This document shows, piece after piece, positions 60,601-64,000 of a DNA stretch of 64,000 bases (position 1 is the stretch's first letter; each line of letters begins with the position of its first letter). Position numbers and translations under genes: made by a program. The stretch covers positions 31,043,102 through 31,107,101 of the forward strand of contig CM055280.1 in the NCBI GenBank assembly GCA_029237695.1, written 5' to 3'. Below the pieces are notes generated by a model that was not told the origin of the DNA, did no database searches, and worked only from the letters and a program-made list of their open reading frames with translations. This DNA comes from Conchocele bisecta. Lineage: Eukaryota > Mollusca > Bivalvia > Lucinida > Thyasiridae.

Positions 60601-61465
60601 CCCTATGCTATCAGAGCAACACGCACATGCTATGCTATACAGAGCACAACACAAGCACAATGCTATGCAACAACACAACATGCCCTATATGCTACAGAGC
60701 AACACAACATGCCCCCCTCTATGCTATCAGAGCATCACAACATGCCCTCCTATGCTATCAGAGAACACAACAGCCCCTATGCATCAGAGCAACACAACAT
60801 GCCCACTCCCCTGCTATCAGACAACACAATGCCATGCTATGCTATCAGAGCAACACAACATGCCCACTATGCTATCAGAGCAACACAACATGCCTCCTAT
60901 GCTATCAGAGCAACGCAACATGCCTCCTATGCTATCAGAGCAACGCAACATGCCCACTATGCTACCAGAGCAACGCAATATGCCCCCTATGCTATCAGAG
61001 CAACGCAACATGCCCCCTATGCTATCCAGAGCAATCGCAATATGCCCCCTATGCTAGCAGAGCACGCAATATGCCTCCTATGCTATCAGAGCAACGCAAC
61101 TATGCCCCCACTATGCTATCAGAGCAACACAACATGCCCCCTATGCTATCAGAGCAACGCAACATGCCCCCCTATGTATCAGAGCAACAACAGCTATGCT
61201 ACAGAGCAACGCGACATGCCCACTATGCTATCAGAGCAACGCAATATGCCCCCTATGCTATCAGAGCAACACAACATGCCCACTATGCTATCAGAGCAAC
61301 GCAACATGCCCCCTATGCTATCAGAGCAACACAACATGCCCACTATGCTATCAGAGCAACACAACAACATGCCCCCTATGCTATCAGAGCAACACAACAT
61401 GCCCCCTATGCTATCAGAGCAACGCAACATGCCCCCTATGCTATCAGAGCAACGCAAAGCCCCTA
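57660..61465. repeat. 3.8-kb minisatellite, 30-bp unit
   Basis: About 125 units of AGAGCAACGCAACATGCCCC plus CTATGCTATC. Variants alternate GCAACGCA/GCAACACA, CAACATG/CAATATG and CTATC/CTACC. The ends are regular, whereas about 58,600-60,850 is riddled with 1-3-base indels. Because 30 is divisible by three, all three forward frames and one reverse frame stay open for hundreds of codons, giving decapeptide repeats such as QSNATCPLCY. These are not called as genes. Confidence 0.9.
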
Positions 61466-61469
61466 TGCT

Positions 61470-61740
61470 ATCGCCGGGTCCGCGCCCCACCCCCCGCTAA
61501 ACTTCGCCGAGTAAATATTTTTTACAAGTTACAAGGCACGTTTCTACGTTCGCGTTGTGAATTTATTGTTTATTGGGGTTTTCTTTGCTCCAAAATGCGC
61601 CAGAACGCAGGAAATGCGATGTAGATTTCAAAAAATATCCGGGGGGAATGCCCCCGGACCCCCCTAGCGCATTCGATAATATAGACAAGTATTGCAAAAT
61701 AGTTACGCCTCCTAACCCGAAATCCTGGATCCGCGCCTGC
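61470..61740. repeat. CAGGCGCGGATCCAGGAT-terminus element (edge of minisatellite)
   Basis: C-rich start CCGGGTCCGCGCCCCACCCC, a GGGGGGAATGCCCCCGGACC foldback near 61,640 and terminal AATCCTGGATCCGCGCCTG. The last matches, inverted, the CAGGGGCGGATCCAGGATTT at 36,769. Likely a non-autonomous hAT-like element into which, or next to which, the minisatellite expanded. Confidence 0.45.
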
Positions 61741-62540
61741 AACTAGACTAACATGTCATCTCTATATCATGTTTAACTTCTATTTTTCATTATCTGACTT
61801 TTAGAATTTATTATTTACTTTGCTATAGTAAACGGTAGTAAAGCCATATTGCTATGTCTAGTATATAACTGTAACATATGTGTTACTTACTGAATGGCGA
61901 ACAGTGAAGACTCTGATCAGACTGCGCTCATGTGCAGGCTGATCTGGGTCTTCACTGGTCGTATAGTTCGTAAGTCGGGACTACTTCTCGCTTACCTGGC
62001 GGAAGGTTTCGGTGCTAGGTGTGGTGTGTTCTATATTTAGACGGATATTTATGCGCGGACAGGTTCGATAACTGAGCTGAATGTGTGTGGACTGTGAAAG
62101 GACAGGAAATTGAAACCAGAAAGGTATTATTTTCATTTTAGAGACGATTGTTTCAGTTTATATTACATCAATTTGCGATGTTTCATATGATCTGAGCAAA
62201 CAGGCGCGTATGTTATTAGGTGTCACTGAAGTTATAATTAGAAATATCATAATTGTGAATTGCAATATACTATCTAGGTGACCGAAACCGGTTTTCTTAC
62301 CTGTAAAGTACTGGTCATTTCCGGTCCATTTGTGTATTCAGTTTGTTTACAAAAATGGCGGTAGCCGAGTGTTAAATAAACAGCCACCTTGTTTGAATTG
62401 TGAATGGGCAAACGTTATTGAGTACTTCTGTTTTAGACAGGTAAATTCTGCAGCAAAAATGTCAATCAGTGTTCATATCGGAGGCTACCAAAGGGGAAAT
62501 TATCTGTTTTGATTTGCTGTCATAATTTCAGCTAATACAT
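61741..62540. other. Region with one MITE and no supported gene
   Basis: Apart from the foldback at 61,897-61,964 it is unique-looking AT-rich DNA. A 60-codon frame at 62,330 (MCIQFVYKNGG) has no domain and no splice support. Confidence 0.35.
61897..61964. repeat. Foldback repeat, GATCAGACTGCGC family, copy 5
   Basis: GAACAGTGAAGACTCTGATC then AGACTGCGC, mirrored by GCAGGCTGATC and TGGGTCTTCACTG. Confidence 0.7.
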
Positions 62541-62544
62541 ATGC

Positions 62545-62790
62545 CTTTTACTACTTCTTCTGTCTGTTATATTTTCTGTATCCTAGGTAGGATACAGAAA
62601 ATATAAAGACAGATGAAGTAGCCGTATTAGCAAAGATTTTTTGGTAATGGTGTCGTTACTGTGACATACCTGTCGGGGTTCACAGATCAAAGGAATCAAC
62701 CAATCCGATTGATTGATTCCATCTATTTTCGAGGCACTGACAGGTGAGTCCCAATAACGACACCACCACCAAAAATCTCACCTAGTTGTG
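62545..62790. repeat. Two adjacent foldbacks
   Basis: First: ACTTCTTCTGTCTGTTATAT and TTTTCTGTATCC mirrored by GGATACAGAAAA and TATAAAGACAGATGAAGT. Second: TTTTTGGTAATGGTGTCGTT mirrored by AACGACACCACCACCAAAAA, with a GATTGATTCC inner pair. Possibly two nested MITEs. Confidence 0.6.
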
Positions 62791-63217
62791 TGATAAGCTT
62801 ACCTGTAAAACTGCTCCAGATAAGCAATCGGTTCTCCGCTATGATCTTTATTGAAAATGACCCACCATGACAAAAAAGTGGCTCATTGAATTTTCCATCA
62901 GCGTAGCCCCAGATCAGCATGCGTTTCCGCACAATTTGAGATCAGGGTGATGGTACATGTACATGAGTAGGTTGGTAAGTGATGGCGTAGTAGTAGCACA
63001 ATTTTTCACAAAAATATTAAAAATAATTTTTATATGATCTATGTGAGTTGGTTGCTGGGATGTAACAAACCTTTTTTATCACTTTTAAAAAGCCAAGTAT
63101 TATATGACTGGAGAAATGTGGCTTATGGGATGTGTGTCGGTGTAGCTCCTGATCAAATAGCCTAGTAACCATCTACATTGCTTGTTAGAAGCATGATGTG
63201 TATTCCATTGACTAGCG

Positions 63218-63290
63218 AACAGTGTAGATCCTGATCAGACTGTGCGGATGCACAGGTTGATCTGGATCTACACTGTTCGCAAAAGTACCG
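63218..63290. repeat. Foldback repeat, GATCAGACTGCGC family, copy 6
   Basis: GCGAACAGTGTAGATCCTGA then TCAGACTGTGC, mirrored by GCACAGGTTGA and TCTGGATCTACACTGTTCGC. Confidence 0.75.
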
Positions 63291-63795
63291 GTATAAGCCA
63301 CATTTCTTTATCAGAGCCACATATCAGCTTATCTGGAGTTTTGTTATGGACTTGAAAGTAAACAGACCAGTGGCCAGAGGGTAATTAGGTGAATCTGATT
63401 GTGTATTGATCCGCCTATCAGTGCAGATGTGTATTGGTTTTTAAGGAGATCACAGCCTCAGGTAAGTTGGCTAACTCTTTGCATGCTGGGAAACTTGTGG
63501 GCTATAAATAGTTAAAAAATAGCGGACAAAAATTCATCATATTTTCTTTTATTTCTCACTGTAAATATCATGAATATGTCTTGGAATTTCATTGGAGAGA
63601 AATAAAACATATACTCCTAATTTGTTTGGCGGATATTTTCACCGCTAGAATGCAAAGAGTTAATTAGCTCGGTCATTACAAGCTGAAAGTACAACTTTGT
63701 CTCATGAAAAATGCTTCTCTTAATTATGCACAGATGTACAGTGTTGTGTCTAAGTTTAGTTCCAACAGGACAATTTCAGATTTTGGGCCCCTTCG
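63291..63795. other. Gene-less region
   Basis: Contains a reversed GCTCCAGATAAG-type terminus (CAGCTTATCTGGAGTTTTG at about 63,324). No gene is visible. Confidence 0.4.
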
Positions 63796-63819
63796 TCATT
63801 ATCCGCTTTGCTAGAGGGG

Positions 63820-64000
63820 ATACACCGTTAGTCCATGTACGAGGTGCAGCTATTAAGACTTTTACACCGTTAGTCCATGTATGAGGTGCAGCTATTAAGA
63901 CTTTTACACCGTTAGTCCATGTATGAGGTGCAGCTATTAAGACTTTTACACCGTTAGTCCATGTACGAGGTGCAGCCATTAGGACTTTTACACCGTTAGT
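63820..64000. repeat. 42-bp tandem array running off the window
   Basis: Four units of ACACCGTTAGTCCATGTACG then AGGTGCAGCTATTAAGACTTTT, 42 bp each, the last cut by the window edge. A related single unit (CGTTAGTCCATGTACG) is at about 33,198. Confidence 0.85.

Noticed and set aside
57660..61465. CRISPR-like regular array
   Set aside because: The units are contiguous without unique spacers, and the context is eukaryotic.
57587..61624. Very long frames (up to 491 codons) over the minisatellite
   Set aside because: They follow from a 30-bp unit lacking stops in any forward frame. Frames switch wherever an indel occurs, and no start context, domain or splice signal supports a gene.
62330..62512. 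A possible host first exon (MCIQFVYKNGG)
   Set aside because: No signal peptide, domain or convincing donor site; too short to support.

Overview
The window reads as animal nuclear DNA, most likely from a mollusc and probably a bivalve. This is inferred from the AT-rich, gene-poor sequence packed with short palindromic MITEs, from SINE-like retroposons ending in (AACA)n, from the repeat type that begins AGCTCACCTGAGC and continues into a GTCCGTCCGT run, and from exons of a secreted PAN/Link-domain protein. No bacterial operon, CRISPR array or rRNA was seen.

Layout: 1-26.9 kb holds nested MITEs, foldbacks, two long poly-C tracts (8.1 and 8.5 kb), a tandem satellite (18.56-21.1 kb) and a dispersed repeat block (22.25-25.09 kb). 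26.95-31.06 kb is a TIR transposon carrying one long degenerate ORF that ends in a CXC-type cysteine cluster. 31-37.5 kb holds more repeats. 37.59-54.68 kb is a 17,090-bp Maverick/Polinton (adintovirus-like) element. 55-57.6 kb is flanking host sequence with one exon. 57.66-61.47 kb is a 30-bp minisatellite array. The window closes in a 42-bp tandem array.

The Polinton has identical 185-bp terminal inverted repeats, each beginning with a ~106-bp imperfect palindrome, and a 5-bp target duplication ACAAT. It encodes a double-jelly-roll-type major capsid protein (intact), an A32/FtsK-like packaging ATPase, a candidate single-jelly-roll minor capsid protein, a long coiled-coil fibre-like protein, several small membrane proteins, a retrovirus-type integrase and a protein-primed type B DNA polymerase. 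Integrase and polymerase genes converge, and both lose their 3' ends at one junction near 50,248. Polymerase, fibre and several other genes carry premature stops or 1-nt frameshifts, mostly at short homopolymers, so the copy looks non-functional as assembled. The identical TIRs argue for recent insertion or for some of the indels being assembly errors.

The element lies in an intron of a minus-strand host gene. An upstream exon (55,348-55,666) encodes a signal peptide and PAN/apple-like domain, and a downstream exon (36,976-37,114) encodes the first half of a Link-like domain; their splice phases match. Removing the element would shrink the intron from about 18.2 kb to about 1.1 kb.
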